Shown here: in pieces, positions 9,005-17,771 of the stretch
Numbering within the stretch: the stretch's first letter is position 1
How the letters are laid out: each line of letters begins with the position of its first letter
Origin: Candidatus Peribacteria bacterium
GTDB taxonomy: Bacteria; Patescibacteriota; Gracilibacteria; Peribacterales; Peribacteraceae
DNA: 50,194 nt
Direction of reading: 5' to 3'
Assembly (NCBI GenBank): GCA_903854455.1
Contig: CAINWJ010000010.1
Location: 1-50,194 of the forward strand
Position numbers and translations under genes: made by a program
Notes under the pieces: model-generated
Seen by the model: only the letters and a program-made list of their open reading frames with translations
What the model was told of the DNA's origin: nothing
Database searches by the model: none

Positions 9005-10690
9005 ATGAGCCCCAGTTGTTTGAAGTGTCGAGAGAAATTTTCAGTGAGTGACGATGATATATCATTCTTGGAAACCATCTCTCCGGTCGTCGGTGGACGA
9101 AAAGAACTCCTTCCTCCTCCGACACTTTGTCCGGATTGTCGTCAGCAGCGCAGGCTCGCTTTCCGGAATGAGCGTCGACTGTACGCCCGCAAGTGCGATC
9201 TCACAGGTAAGCAGATCATTTCATCGTACTCCGCGGACAAGTCGTTCAAGGTCTACGATCAGGCGGAATGGTGGTCCGATGCGTGGGATCCGCTTTCGTA
9301 CGGCAGGTCATTCGATTTCTCACAATCGTTTTTCGAACAATTTACCGCATTGCAGCGGGAGGTTCCCCGGGTCAGTGTCATCAATACGAATAGCGAGAAT
9401 TCGGTGTACACGAACTACACAGCCAATAATAAGAACTGCTACCTGATCTTCAGCAACTCCTACGGTCACAACGAAGATTGCTTCTACGGGACATGCCTCA
9501 GTAAGTCGGTGAGTTGCGTCGACAGCATCAACATTTTCAATTGCCAACTTTGTTTTGACTGCATCGATTGCACGGATTGCTACTCGCTCCTCTCCAGCCG
9601 GAACTGCAATGAGTGTCAGGAGTCATTCTTCCTGTCCGATTGCCGACGCTGCAAAAATTGCATCGGATGCAAGGGGTTGCGCGACAAGCAGTATTGCGTT
9701 CAGAACAAGCAGTACACCAAGGATGAGTATACGAAGCTCCTGGAGCAATCCGCCACACATACCCATGCCGGATATGAAGGCATTCGTAGCTTCTTCGATG
9801 CATTCGACAAGAGCACCCCGCACTTATTCAGTCGTCAGAAAAATTGTGAGCAATGTACGGGTGATTATCTTCAAAGTTCACGGGAATGCATTCAGTGTTT
9901 CGATACCAATCAGAGTGAGCACTGTCGCTACGTGCAGTATTCGGTCAGCGATGATTTCAATTGTTGTGATGCGTCCTATCTGGTCGACAGTACCAATTGC
10001 TACGAAAATCTGAGTCTCGTGCAGTGTTCCGATTGTCACTTCACTGATCTTACCTGGTGGGGTGTCCATGGCGTGCTGTACTCCGAACTCTGTTTCAATT
10101 CCACACATGATTGTTTTGGCTGCATCGGTCTCCGTGGCAAGCAGTACTGCATCCTCAACCAGCAGTACACGAAGGAGGAGTATGAGCAACTCGTACCGAA
10201 AATTATCCAACACATGCGGAAAACGAAGGAGTGGGGTGAATTTTTCCCCATTAACCTCTCTCCCTTTGGGTATAACGAAACAATTGCTCATGAGTATGTT
10301 CCATTATCTGAAGCAGTCGTAAAAAAACATGGATGGAACTGGCATGTTGAAGAAGAGGAGCAGAACCAATACCTCGGTCCGGTGTATGCAATCCCCGACG
10401 GTATTCGGGATGTGTCGGATGATATCGTGAAGCACATCCTCCGTTGTTCCGTTTCCGGCAAGCCGTACAAGATCATCCCGCAGGAATTGAAGTTTTATCG
10501 CCAGATGAATATCCCGATTCCGCGGAAATGTCCGGATCAGCGGCACAAGGAGCGGATGGCGCTCAGGAACCCGAGGAAGCTCTGGGACCGGAAGTGCGGT
10601 AAGTGCCAGAAGCAGATTGCGACGAGCTACAGTCCGGAGAGGTCGGGAATCGTGTATTGCGAAGAGTGTTATCTGGCTTCTGTGTATTAA
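9005..10690 (+). CDS. Cys-rich tandem-array protein, copy 4
   Basis: 561 residues, starting MSPSCLKCREKF. Subfamily B: the C-terminal knuckle is KCPDQRHKER and the linker is YLGPVYAIPDGIRDVSDD. The N-terminal ribbon has the reduced form KCDLTGKQIIS followed by KVYDQAEWWSD, in which the second Cys pair is replaced. The first Cys-repeat domain is very regular (CQLCFDCIDCTDC, then CRRCKNCIGC) and ends in KQYCVQNKQYTKDEY; the second ends in KQYCILNQQYTKEEYE. It is divergent from regulator 2 and heads the run of copies 4 to 8. No strong Shine-Dalgarno or -10 box is visible directly before the ATG. Confidence 0.92.
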   Translation: MSPSCLKCREKFSVSDDDISFLETISPVVGGRKELLPPPTLCPDCRQQRRLAFRNERRLYARKCDLTGKQIISSYSADKSFKVYDQAEWWSDAWDPLSYGRSFDFSQSFFEQFTALQREVPRVSVINTNSENSVYTNYTANNKNCYLIFSNSYGHNEDCFYGTCLSKSVSCVDSINIFNCQLCFDCIDCTDCYSLLSSRNCNECQESFFLSDCRRCKNCIGCKGLRDKQYCVQNKQYTKDEYTKLLEQSATHTHAGYEGIRSFFDAFDKSTPHLFSRQKNCEQCTGDYLQSSRECIQCFDTNQSEHCRYVQYSVSDDFNCCDASYLVDSTNCYENLSLVQCSDCHFTDLTWWGVHGVLYSELCFNSTHDCFGCIGLRGKQYCILNQQYTKEEYEQLVPKIIQHMRKTKEWGEFFPINLSPFGYNETIAHEYVPLSEAVVKKHGWNWHVEEEEQNQYLGPVYAIPDGIRDVSDDIVKHILRCSVSGKPYKIIPQELKFYRQMNIPIPRKCPDQRHKERMALRNPRKLWDRKCGKCQKQIATSYSPERSGIVYCEECYLASVY

Positions 10691-10697
10691 TGCCATC

Positions 10698-10747
10698 GTA
10701 GAGACGCCCCGCCGGGGCGTCTCTACCTGCGGGGCAGCAGCCCCGCG
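10698..10747. repeat. Two GC-rich palindromes between copies 4 and 5
   Basis: GAGACGCCCC and GGGGCGTCTC arms form a near-perfect hairpin, followed directly by CTGCGGGGCAGCAGCCCCGC. The same pair recurs before copies 7 and 8, the first again at 42842, and a piece of the second lies inside the GT4 gene at 34979. They look like REP-type elements. Confidence 0.85.
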
Positions 10748-10763
10748 CTACATTCATTCATTT

Positions 10764-12419
10764 ATGCCCACCTGCCTCCATTGCTCATCGGCATTCAATA
10801 TTACTTCCGAGGACCAGCGCTTCCTGGATCTCTTCGCAGTTCCTGCACCGAAGAGCTGTCCGACCTGCAGATTGCAGCGCCGCCTCTGCGAGCGGAATAC
10901 GCGGAGTCTCTACTATCGAAAATGCGATCTGACCGGGAAGCAGATCATCGCGCAGTACAATCCCGAGTGCCCGTTTCCGGTCTACGGCGTGGATGCATTC
11001 ATGGGGGACGGTTGGAGCGGATTGACGTATGGCCGCGACGTCGATTTCAACCGACCGTTCTTCCATCAGTTCAAAGAATTGACGGCTGTGGTCCCGCATC
11101 TTGCATTATTCAATACGCCGGGAACGCTGGAAAACAGCGACTACAATAACTGCACCGGCTACATCAAGAACTGCTACCTGATCTCTGAGAGCGACATCTG
11201 TGAGGATTGTTACTACTCGAATTTGCTCAAGAAGTGCAAGAACGTCGTTGATTGTTCCGTCTGCTACGAGTGTGAGCGATGTTATGAATGCATCGATTGC
11301 GTCGGATGCCAGATGCTCCGTGGCAGTCAGGATTGTCAGCAGTGCAGTGACAGCTTCTTCCTCTTCAATTGTCAGGGTTGTAGCAACTGCATCGGTTGCA
11401 TCAACCAGCGGCACAAGCAGTACATGATCTGGAATGAGCAGTACTCGAAAGAGGATTACGAACGGAAGAAGGCGGAACTTGGATTGAATGGGCGATCAGG
11501 ATTGAAATCGGTACTGCAACGTGCGGAAGCATTCTTCGAGTCACATCCGCACCGTGCGTTGTTGATTGAGCGAGCGGAAAGCTGCACCGGCGATCGCATC
11601 TACGATTCAAAAAATGCCGTGAACTGCTTCGACGTGAAGGACATCGAAGATTGCCGGCACTGCCAGAAAATTTCCTTGAGCTGCAAGTCCTGCATGGACT
11701 TCAATTCGTGGGGGCAGAATAGCGAGCTTGTGTACCAGTGTTCCGCTTGTGGCGACCGCACTTACAATGCGAAATTTTGCTCGACATGCATCACAGTTAC
11801 GAACGCGGAATATTCATTCGAATGCTTCCACTGCAAGGACATCTTCGGATGTGTGGGTCTGAAAGGTCAGCAGTACTGTATTTTCAATAAACAGTATTCC
11901 AAGGATGAGTACGAGGCATTGCGCTCAAAGCTGATTGATCACATGCGTCAACTCGGCGAGTACGGCGAATATTTCCCGATGGATCTCTGCCCCTTTGCCT
12001 ACAATGAATCCTTCGCGCCGGATCTCTTTCCGATGACGAAAGAAGAAGTAATCAAGTGTGGATGGAGATGGTATGAAGATCATGAGAGTGACGAGCGGTA
12101 CATGGGTGCGCACATTGATCTACCGGAGACGATTGCCGATGTGAAGAAGGGCGTATCGAAGCAAATTCTGCTCTGCGAAGTCTCCAAGAAGCCGTACAAG
12201 ATTATTCCCCAGGAGCTAGCGTTCTACCGATCGATGGACATTCCTGCTCCGGCACTTTGTCCTGATGAACGTCACCGGCGGCGGATGGCGAAGCGAAATC
12301 CCTACAGACTGTGGCAGAGGAATTGTGGGAAGTGTTCGAAAGAGATTGAAACGACATACTCGCCGGAGAGACCTGAGCAGATTTTCTGCGATGATTGTTA
12401 CCTAACAACTGTTTATTGA
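10764..12419 (+). CDS. Cys-rich tandem-array protein, copy 5
   Basis: 551 residues from ATG 10764 (MPTCLHCSSAF). An in-frame ATG at 10617 would add 49 residues, but those overlap copy 4 in another frame and translate the palindromes, so it is rejected. TACATT ends nine bases before the chosen ATG. The N-terminal ribbon lacks the block GKKELIPPPT seen in all other copies (it reads DLFAVPAPKSCPTC), a clean deletion of about ten residues. The C-terminus is intermediate between subfamilies: LCPDERHRRR, with linker YMGAHIDLPETIADV. Both Cys-repeat domains are intact (CQGCSNCIGC; CKDIFGCVGLKGQQYC). Confidence 0.92.
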   Translation: MPTCLHCSSAFNITSEDQRFLDLFAVPAPKSCPTCRLQRRLCERNTRSLYYRKCDLTGKQIIAQYNPECPFPVYGVDAFMGDGWSGLTYGRDVDFNRPFFHQFKELTAVVPHLALFNTPGTLENSDYNNCTGYIKNCYLISESDICEDCYYSNLLKKCKNVVDCSVCYECERCYECIDCVGCQMLRGSQDCQQCSDSFFLFNCQGCSNCIGCINQRHKQYMIWNEQYSKEDYERKKAELGLNGRSGLKSVLQRAEAFFESHPHRALLIERAESCTGDRIYDSKNAVNCFDVKDIEDCRHCQKISLSCKSCMDFNSWGQNSELVYQCSACGDRTYNAKFCSTCITVTNAEYSFECFHCKDIFGCVGLKGQQYCIFNKQYSKDEYEALRSKLIDHMRQLGEYGEYFPMDLCPFAYNESFAPDLFPMTKEEVIKCGWRWYEDHESDERYMGAHIDLPETIADVKKGVSKQILLCEVSKKPYKIIPQELAFYRSMDIPAPALCPDERHRRRMAKRNPYRLWQRNCGKCSKEIETTYSPERPEQIFCDDCYLTTVY

Positions 12420-12428
12420 TTCATTCTC

Positions 12429-12450
12429 CGCGGAAAGCATTCCGCTCCCT
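12429..12450. repeat. CCGCGGAAAGCATTCCGC repeat
   Basis: A short palindrome between copies 5 and 6. Its relatives occur at 46274-46362 and, in the variant CCGCGGGTAGGAAACCCGC, at 42926 and 45230. Confidence 0.6.
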
Positions 12451-12462
12451 TGTCAGAAAGTT

Positions 12463-14133
12463 ATGACCATTTGCACTCATTGCTCATCGGCATTCGGAAT
12501 CACGGATCAGGATCTGAAATTCTACGACGACGTATCGCCGGTGTTTGCCGGGAAGAAAGAATTGATCCCGCCGCCAACTCTCTGTCCATCCTGCCGCATG
12601 CAACGACGACTGATGTTCCGGAATGATCTCTGTTTGTATCACCGCAAATCGGATCTCACCGGCAAGGCGATGATTTCCATGTACGCACAGGACAAACCGT
12701 ACAAGGTTTACGACCAGGACGAGTGGTGGAGCGATCAGTGGGATGAGCTCTCGTATGGTCGTGACTTCGATTTCTCGCGGACGTTCACCGAGCAGTTTAG
12801 GGAGCTCAACCTGGCAGTTCCGCATCAGGGGCTCTTCACGACGAACGCGGAGAATAGCTACTACACCAACCATTCACTCAACACGAAGAACTGCTACCTG
12901 ATCGCCGGTGCGACGAATCTGGAGGATTGCCTCTTCGGCCGCTTCGTTATCGGTGGCAACGATGTGGTCGACGGCTTGTCGCTCTATGGGTGCAAGTGGT
13001 GTTACGAAGGCATCGCTTCTCAACAGTGCTACCAGTGCATGTTTTTCCGCCATTCGCGCGATTGCAGCAGCTGCCTCGTGATCGACGATTGCCAGTCCTG
13101 CAAGAATTGCTGCATGTGCTTTGGGCTCAAGAGCAAAGAGTATTGTTATTTGAATGAGCAGCTGACCAAAGATGAGTATGAGCAGCGTATTCAGAAGCAT
13201 TTGCCGCTGACGCCGGATGGCATCAATGTGATGCGCAGGCAATTGTCTGAACTTTCGATCAAGTTGCCGCACCGCGCACTTCATGTATTCAGCAGCGAAG
13301 ATTGCACCGGTGATATGGTGTTCAACAGTCAGCAATGCGAAGATTGTTATGACTGTACAGACTCTCAGGATTGCAAGTATGTGAGCAATGCGCCGAAAAG
13401 CAAAAACAGTCAGGATGCGAATTACGCCGCGCCGGATGGCGTGGAGTGGTGCTACAACGTCAACTCGAGTGTCGGCTCACAGCGCGTCATGGGGGTGTTC
13501 CTCTGCTGGTACGGTTCCGATGAGTACTATGTTCGCGAGTGTCACCGTAGCTCGAATCTTTTTGGTTGCATCAGTATGCGACACAAGGAGTACTGCATCT
13601 TAAACAAGCAGTATTCCAAAGAAGAATATGAAACATTAGTGCCGAAGATCATTGAGCACATGCGGAAAACAGGGGAGTGGGGCGATTACCTCCATCCGAG
13701 TCTTTCGACTATGGGGTACAACGAAACGCTTGCTCAGGAATATTTTCCGATTATGAAAGAGGAAGCGATTGCGAACGGTTGGCAGTGGCACGACGAAGAG
13801 GATTCCAAGGAGCAGTACCTGGGTCCCGATCATAAGATTCCGGAGAGCATTGCGGATGTTCCCGATGACATCACCAAGCAGATTCTGCGGTGCGAGGTCA
13901 CCGGCAAACCGTACAAGGTCATCCCGCAGGAGCTGAAGTTTTACCGTTCCATGGGGATCCCGATTCCGCGGAAGTGTCCCGAGCAGCGGCACAAGGAACG
14001 TCTGGCAATGCGGAATCCGAGGAGATTGTGGAAGCGGGAATGTGCAAAATGTCAGAAAGAAATAGAGACGACGTACCATCCTTCGCGACCTGAAACTGTT
14101 TATTGTGAATCATGTTATCTCAACAATTTATGA
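12463..14133 (+). CDS. Cys-rich tandem-array protein, copy 6
   Basis: 556 residues (MTICTHCSSAFGI). Subfamily B (KCPEQRHKER; YLGPDHKIPESIADV). The N-terminal ribbon is weakened: CPSC is kept, but the usual KCDLTGK is KSDLTGK. The second Cys-repeat domain has fewer cysteines than its relatives (GVFLCWYGSDEYYVREC). The protein ends YCESCYLNNL rather than the family tail YLxxVY, and its stop overlaps the ATG of the copy-9 remnant (ATGA). This suggests that its 3' end was rebuilt by recombination with a neighbour that has since been lost. Confidence 0.92.
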   Translation: MTICTHCSSAFGITDQDLKFYDDVSPVFAGKKELIPPPTLCPSCRMQRRLMFRNDLCLYHRKSDLTGKAMISMYAQDKPYKVYDQDEWWSDQWDELSYGRDFDFSRTFTEQFRELNLAVPHQGLFTTNAENSYYTNHSLNTKNCYLIAGATNLEDCLFGRFVIGGNDVVDGLSLYGCKWCYEGIASQQCYQCMFFRHSRDCSSCLVIDDCQSCKNCCMCFGLKSKEYCYLNEQLTKDEYEQRIQKHLPLTPDGINVMRRQLSELSIKLPHRALHVFSSEDCTGDMVFNSQQCEDCYDCTDSQDCKYVSNAPKSKNSQDANYAAPDGVEWCYNVNSSVGSQRVMGVFLCWYGSDEYYVRECHRSSNLFGCISMRHKEYCILNKQYSKEEYETLVPKIIEHMRKTGEWGDYLHPSLSTMGYNETLAQEYFPIMKEEAIANGWQWHDEEDSKEQYLGPDHKIPESIADVPDDITKQILRCEVTGKPYKVIPQELKFYRSMGIPIPRKCPEQRHKERLAMRNPRRLWKRECAKCQKEIETTYHPSRPETVYCESCYLNNL

Positions 14134-14225
14134 CAACTATAGTCAGGTCGCTTCGGACGGCAGGCGCACCCGAGAGGACGGAGAGTGTGTATTGCGAACA
14201 ATGTTATTTGGCCTCCGTCTATTAA
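14130..14225 (+). pseudogene. 3' remnant of a ninth Cys-rich copy
   Basis: Bases 14169-14225 read, in one frame up to a TAA, PERTESVYCEQCYLASVY, which is the C-terminal tail of the family (copy 7 ends PERPESVYCEQCYLAAVY). The frame can be opened at an ATG overlapping the stop of copy 6, but residues before the tail (SLRTAGA) are unrelated and repeat-like. Nothing else of the gene remains. The tail is followed by the same palindromes that follow copies 4 and 7, so a whole gene was most likely deleted between copies 6 and 7. Confidence 0.8.
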
Positions 14226-14309
14226 TGCTGCGGGGCAGCAGCCCCGCGTTTATCTCCATTCATTATCTCGAAGACGCCCCGGCGGGGCGTCTCTACACCA
14301 CCCAACGTA
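14226..14309. repeat. Palindromic repeat block upstream of copy 7
   Basis: CTGCGGGGCAGCAGCCCCGC, then a spacer with TCATTATCTCGAAG, then the GACGCCCCGGCGGGGCGTCTC palindrome and ACCACCCAACG just before the ATG. This block is nearly identical to the one before copy 8. Confidence 0.85.
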
Positions 14310-15998
14310 ATGCCCACCTGCCCTCACTGCCAATCGGCGTTCGAGATTGCCAAAGACGATCTCGCGTTCTATGCAAAGGTCTCACCGATCTTCAATGGAA
14401 AGAAGGAGCTGATTCCGCCGCCGACGTTGTGTCCGGACTGCAGAATGCAGAAGCGCATGTTGTGGAGGAACGAGCGCAGCATTCATCGGTCTTCCTGTCG
14501 TATCTGCAAGCGATCAATGATATCGCAATATGTCCCCGAGTCGCCACATGTTGCGGTTTGCGCAGACTGTTTCTGGTCCAAACGGTGCGATCCACTCGCC
14601 GCCGGACGTCCCTTCGATCAGTCGCATTCGTTTTTCTCCCAGTTCCTGGAATTGCTTCAGACTGCGCCGCTTGTCGCGCTGATCAACACAAATGCACAGG
14701 CCTCGGAATACTGCCATCGGATCTACAACGGCCGGAACAACTACCTTTCATTCATCGCGCTCTATGAACCGGAGAACCTGCTTCACACCTACCACACCGT
14801 CGCGTGCAAAGACTGCACGGATGTCAGCGTCAATCATCACTGTGAACTCTGCTACGAGACCGTGGATGCCGATGACTCCTACAATTGCCGGTACTCGAGA
14901 CGTATCCGCAACTGCCGCGATTCCGCTTTTCTGGAAGATTGCATCGGGTGCAGCAATTGCATCGGGTGCAAGAACCTCCACCAGCGTCAGAACTGTCTTT
15001 TTAATGAGCAGAGGACTCCCGCTGACATTGAGGCATTCAGGGCATCCATGGAGATGGAAACCGTATCCGGCATTAGCTCTCTCCGGGGGCAGGCGGAAGA
15101 ATTCTTCCGGATGCTCCCGAACCGACCAGCTTTGAGGGTAAATTGCGAGAGCGTCTCGGGGGCATACGTCACCAATTGCAAGAATTGTACGGACGTGTAC
15201 GACCTGTTCGAGTGTGAGGAGCTGCGACATTCTTCGCAAGCGGAACGAAGCCATCATTGCATGGATTGCTACGGTATGAACTCCGCGTCCTTCTGCTATG
15301 AAGGCATTACGTACGGCGTGGACGGATGCCAGAACCTCCTCTTCTCTGCCGCGACTTTGAGTGGATGCCACAACCTTCTGTACTGCTACGATTGTTACGC
15401 CGGGACGCATGATTGTTTCGGATGTGTGGGGCTCATCAAACAGAGCTACTGCATCCTCAACAAGCAGTACTCCAAGGAAGAATATGAGGAATTGGTACCG
15501 AGGATTATTGAACGGATGCGACAGGCCGGTGAGTGGGGACAATTTTTCCCCGTGCACCTGAGTCCGTTTGCCTACAACGAATCCGTTGCGCAGGACTATT
15601 TTCCGCTTACGAAGGAAGATGCTGGAAAGTTCGGTTGGCAGTGGCGGGATCAAAAAGATGATATTCCGAAAGTCGAACGGATTGTTTCCGGTGCGCAGTT
15701 GCCAGATTCGATCGACGAGACTCCGGACGATATTCTCAATTGGGCCATCGAGTGTGAGGTGACGAAGCGTCCGTTCAAAATTATCCGTCAGGAACTCGAT
15801 TTCCATCGGAGGATGAGGCTACCTCTTCCCCGGCTGCATCCTGATGAACGTTATCGGAGAAGAATGGCACAGAGAAATCCACGGCACCTCTGGAAGCGGA
15901 AATGCGGGAAGTGCGGTACGGAGATCGAGACGACGTATTCCCCGGAACGGCCGGAGAGCGTGTATTGCGAACAATGTTATCTTGCTGCGGTTTATTGA
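14310..15998 (+). CDS. Cys-rich tandem-array protein, copy 7
   Basis: 562 residues (MPTCPHCQSAFEI). Subfamily A by its C-terminus (LHPDERYRRR; PDDILNWAIECEVTKRP). The N-terminal ribbon is complete: CPHC, CPDC, CRIC and VCADC. The first Cys-repeat domain ends with a degenerate signature (QNCLFNEQRTPADIE), the second with an intact one (SYCILNKQYSKEEYE). Its first 40 or so bases and the 80 bases upstream are nearly identical to those of copy 8 although the two proteins belong to different subfamilies, so the 5' regions have been exchanged or duplicated recently. Confidence 0.92.
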   Translation: MPTCPHCQSAFEIAKDDLAFYAKVSPIFNGKKELIPPPTLCPDCRMQKRMLWRNERSIHRSSCRICKRSMISQYVPESPHVAVCADCFWSKRCDPLAAGRPFDQSHSFFSQFLELLQTAPLVALINTNAQASEYCHRIYNGRNNYLSFIALYEPENLLHTYHTVACKDCTDVSVNHHCELCYETVDADDSYNCRYSRRIRNCRDSAFLEDCIGCSNCIGCKNLHQRQNCLFNEQRTPADIEAFRASMEMETVSGISSLRGQAEEFFRMLPNRPALRVNCESVSGAYVTNCKNCTDVYDLFECEELRHSSQAERSHHCMDCYGMNSASFCYEGITYGVDGCQNLLFSAATLSGCHNLLYCYDCYAGTHDCFGCVGLIKQSYCILNKQYSKEEYEELVPRIIERMRQAGEWGQFFPVHLSPFAYNESVAQDYFPLTKEDAGKFGWQWRDQKDDIPKVERIVSGAQLPDSIDETPDDILNWAIECEVTKRPFKIIRQELDFHRRMRLPLPRLHPDERYRRRMAQRNPRHLWKRKCGKCGTEIETTYSPERPESVYCEQCYLAAVY

Positions 15999-16011
15999 TT
16001 TTTTTGTAGAG

Positions 16012-16115
16012 ACGCCCGATCGGGCGTCTCTACCTGCGGGGCAGCAGCCCCGCGTTTATCTTCATTCATTATCTCGAAGACGCCCCGGCGGGGCGTCTCT
16101 ACACCACCCAACGTT
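16012..16115. repeat. Palindromic repeat block upstream of copy 8
   Basis: Three palindromes in a row: GAGACGCCCGATCGGGCGTCTC, CTGCGGGGCAGCAGCCCCGC and GACGCCCCGGCGGGGCGTCTC, then ACCACCCAACGTT before the ATG. The last two are in the same order and spacing as before copy 7. Confidence 0.85.
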
Positions 16116-17771
16116 ATGCCCACCTGCCCCCACTGCCAATCGGCATTCGAGATCACGCCTGATGATCTTGCATTTTATGAGAAGGTATCACCAATATTTA
16201 ATGGTAAGAAAGAATTGATTCCACCGCCGACGCTGTGTCCGTCTTGTCGTCAGCAGCGACGACTGGCATTCCGAAATGAACGCTGCCTCTACCATCGTAA
16301 ATGTGATTTGACTGGCAGACAGATGGTCACGATGTACTCGCCGGACAAGCAGTACAAAATTTACGATCAGGAGGCATGGTGGAGCGACAACTGGGATCCG
16401 CTGGCTTCCGGTCGTGAGTACGATCCAGCCAAATCGTTCTTTGCCCAGTTCGATGAACTCTTCCACAGCGCACCGCGGATCAGTCTCATCAACATGGAGC
16501 ACGAGAACGCGGAGTACTGCAATTTCGCGCTCAAGAACAAGAATGCGTATCTGCTCTTCACGTCGGCAGAGTGTGAAGATTCTTTCTATATGAACCGGTC
16601 ATGGAGAAGTAAGAACTGTGCGGATTGCTCCAGTCTGGAAGATGGTGAGCTGTGTTACGAGGTCATCAATTCCGATCATTGCTACAACTGTCAGTACCTC
16701 CAAAATTGTGCCAACTGCTCGGATTGTTACCTCGGATACAACCTTCACGGGTGCAAGAATTGCTTTGCGTGCTACGGTTTGACGAATGCGTCCTACTGCA
16801 TCGGCAACAAGAAGTTTGAGAAGGAGGAATATGAGCGGACCGTTGCCTTGCTCAGGCAGGATCTTCGGTCGGTGCGGAATAATTTCGAGGAGCAGAAGCG
16901 GACGCAGCCGCGGAAGTACATGGACTGCATCAACGCTGACGGTTGCACAGGAAATGCGATCAGTCATTCCAAGCACGCATTGAATTGTTTCGAAGTGATG
17001 AACGTGGAGGACTGCAACTATGCCTGCAATGCGACATTCATGAAGGATGCGTACGACATCGACAACGATGATCATTCCGAACTCGTCTACGAAGCAGTCG
17101 GGAGCGAAACCAATTCCATGCATGCGTTCAACGACATCTGTTGGTTCAACCGTGAAGTGTTGTATTCCAGCCTCTGCTTCCGCTGCAAGAACTGTTTCGG
17201 GTGCATCGGGCTCAGGCACAAGCAATACTGCATCCTCAATAAGCAGTACACGAAAGAGGAGTACGAGAAACTGGTGCCGAAGATCATTGAACGCATGAGG
17301 AAGGATAAGGAGTGGGGTGAATTTTTCCCGGTCAGCATTTCTCCGTTCGGCTACAACGAGACGATGGCGCAGGAGTTAAATCCACTGACGAAGGACCAGG
17401 TTCTGGCACTGGGATGGAAGTGGTTTGAAGATGATAATTCGAAGGATCAGTACCTGGGTCCGTTGTACGAAATCCCCGATGCCATCGCCGATGTTCCCGA
17501 TGACATCACGAAGCAGATTTTGCGCTGCTCCGTCACCGGCAAGCCGTACAAAATCATCCCGCAGGAATTGAAATTCTATCGGGACCTGAACATTCCGATC
17601 CCGCGGAAATGCCCTGATCAAAGGCACAAGGAGCGCATCGCCTTGCGGAATCCGAGGAAGTTGTGGGATCGGCAGTGTGCCAAGTGCCGGAAGGCGATTG
17701 TAACCAGTTATTCTCCGGAGAGACCGGAGCAAGTGTTGTGTGAGGAGTGTTATTTGAGAGAAGTGTACTAA
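16116..17771 (+). CDS. Cys-rich tandem-array protein, copy 8
   Basis: 551 residues (MPTCPHCQSAFEI, the same opening as copy 7). Subfamily B by its C-terminus (KCPDQRHKER; YLGPLYEIPDAIADV). The ribbon has the KCDLTGRQMVT form. The first Cys-repeat domain ends with SYCIGNKKFEKEEYE and the second with KQYCILNKQYTKEEYE. It is the last member of the array; the minus-strand gene after it converges on it, with stops overlapping by a few bases. Confidence 0.92.
   Translation: MPTCPHCQSAFEITPDDLAFYEKVSPIFNGKKELIPPPTLCPSCRQQRRLAFRNERCLYHRKCDLTGRQMVTMYSPDKQYKIYDQEAWWSDNWDPLASGREYDPAKSFFAQFDELFHSAPRISLINMEHENAEYCNFALKNKNAYLLFTSAECEDSFYMNRSWRSKNCADCSSLEDGELCYEVINSDHCYNCQYLQNCANCSDCYLGYNLHGCKNCFACYGLTNASYCIGNKKFEKEEYERTVALLRQDLRSVRNNFEEQKRTQPRKYMDCINADGCTGNAISHSKHALNCFEVMNVEDCNYACNATFMKDAYDIDNDDHSELVYEAVGSETNSMHAFNDICWFNREVLYSSLCFRCKNCFGCIGLRHKQYCILNKQYTKEEYEKLVPKIIERMRKDKEWGEFFPVSISPFGYNETMAQELNPLTKDQVLALGWKWFEDDNSKDQYLGPLYEIPDAIADVPDDITKQILRCSVTGKPYKIIPQELKFYRDLNIPIPRKCPDQRHKERIALRNPRKLWDRQCAKCRKAIVTSYSPERPEQVLCEECYLREVY

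Noticed and set aside
334..13335. Long minus-strand open frames opposite the Cys-rich genes (for example 1219-2169, 5262-5699, 12874-13335)
   Set aside because: They are V/A/I/L-rich mirror images of the TGC/TGT-rich coding strand, have no promoter or family similarity, and recur opposite every copy.
14105..14767. Open frame of 220 codons spanning the copy-9 remnant and the start of copy 7
   Set aside because: It is out of frame with both the remnant and copy 7 and translates palindromic repeats.
15999..16040. Rho-independent terminator after copy 7
   Set aside because: The GC-rich palindrome has its T-run on the upstream side only, and the palindrome belongs to a repeat family found in unrelated positions.
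1..17771. CoA-transferase (CaiB/BaiF) activity for the Cys-rich proteins
   Set aside because: I recall such a label on relatives in CPR genomes, but the sequences show zinc-ribbon-like and Cys-repeat domains and none of the family III CoA-transferase features.
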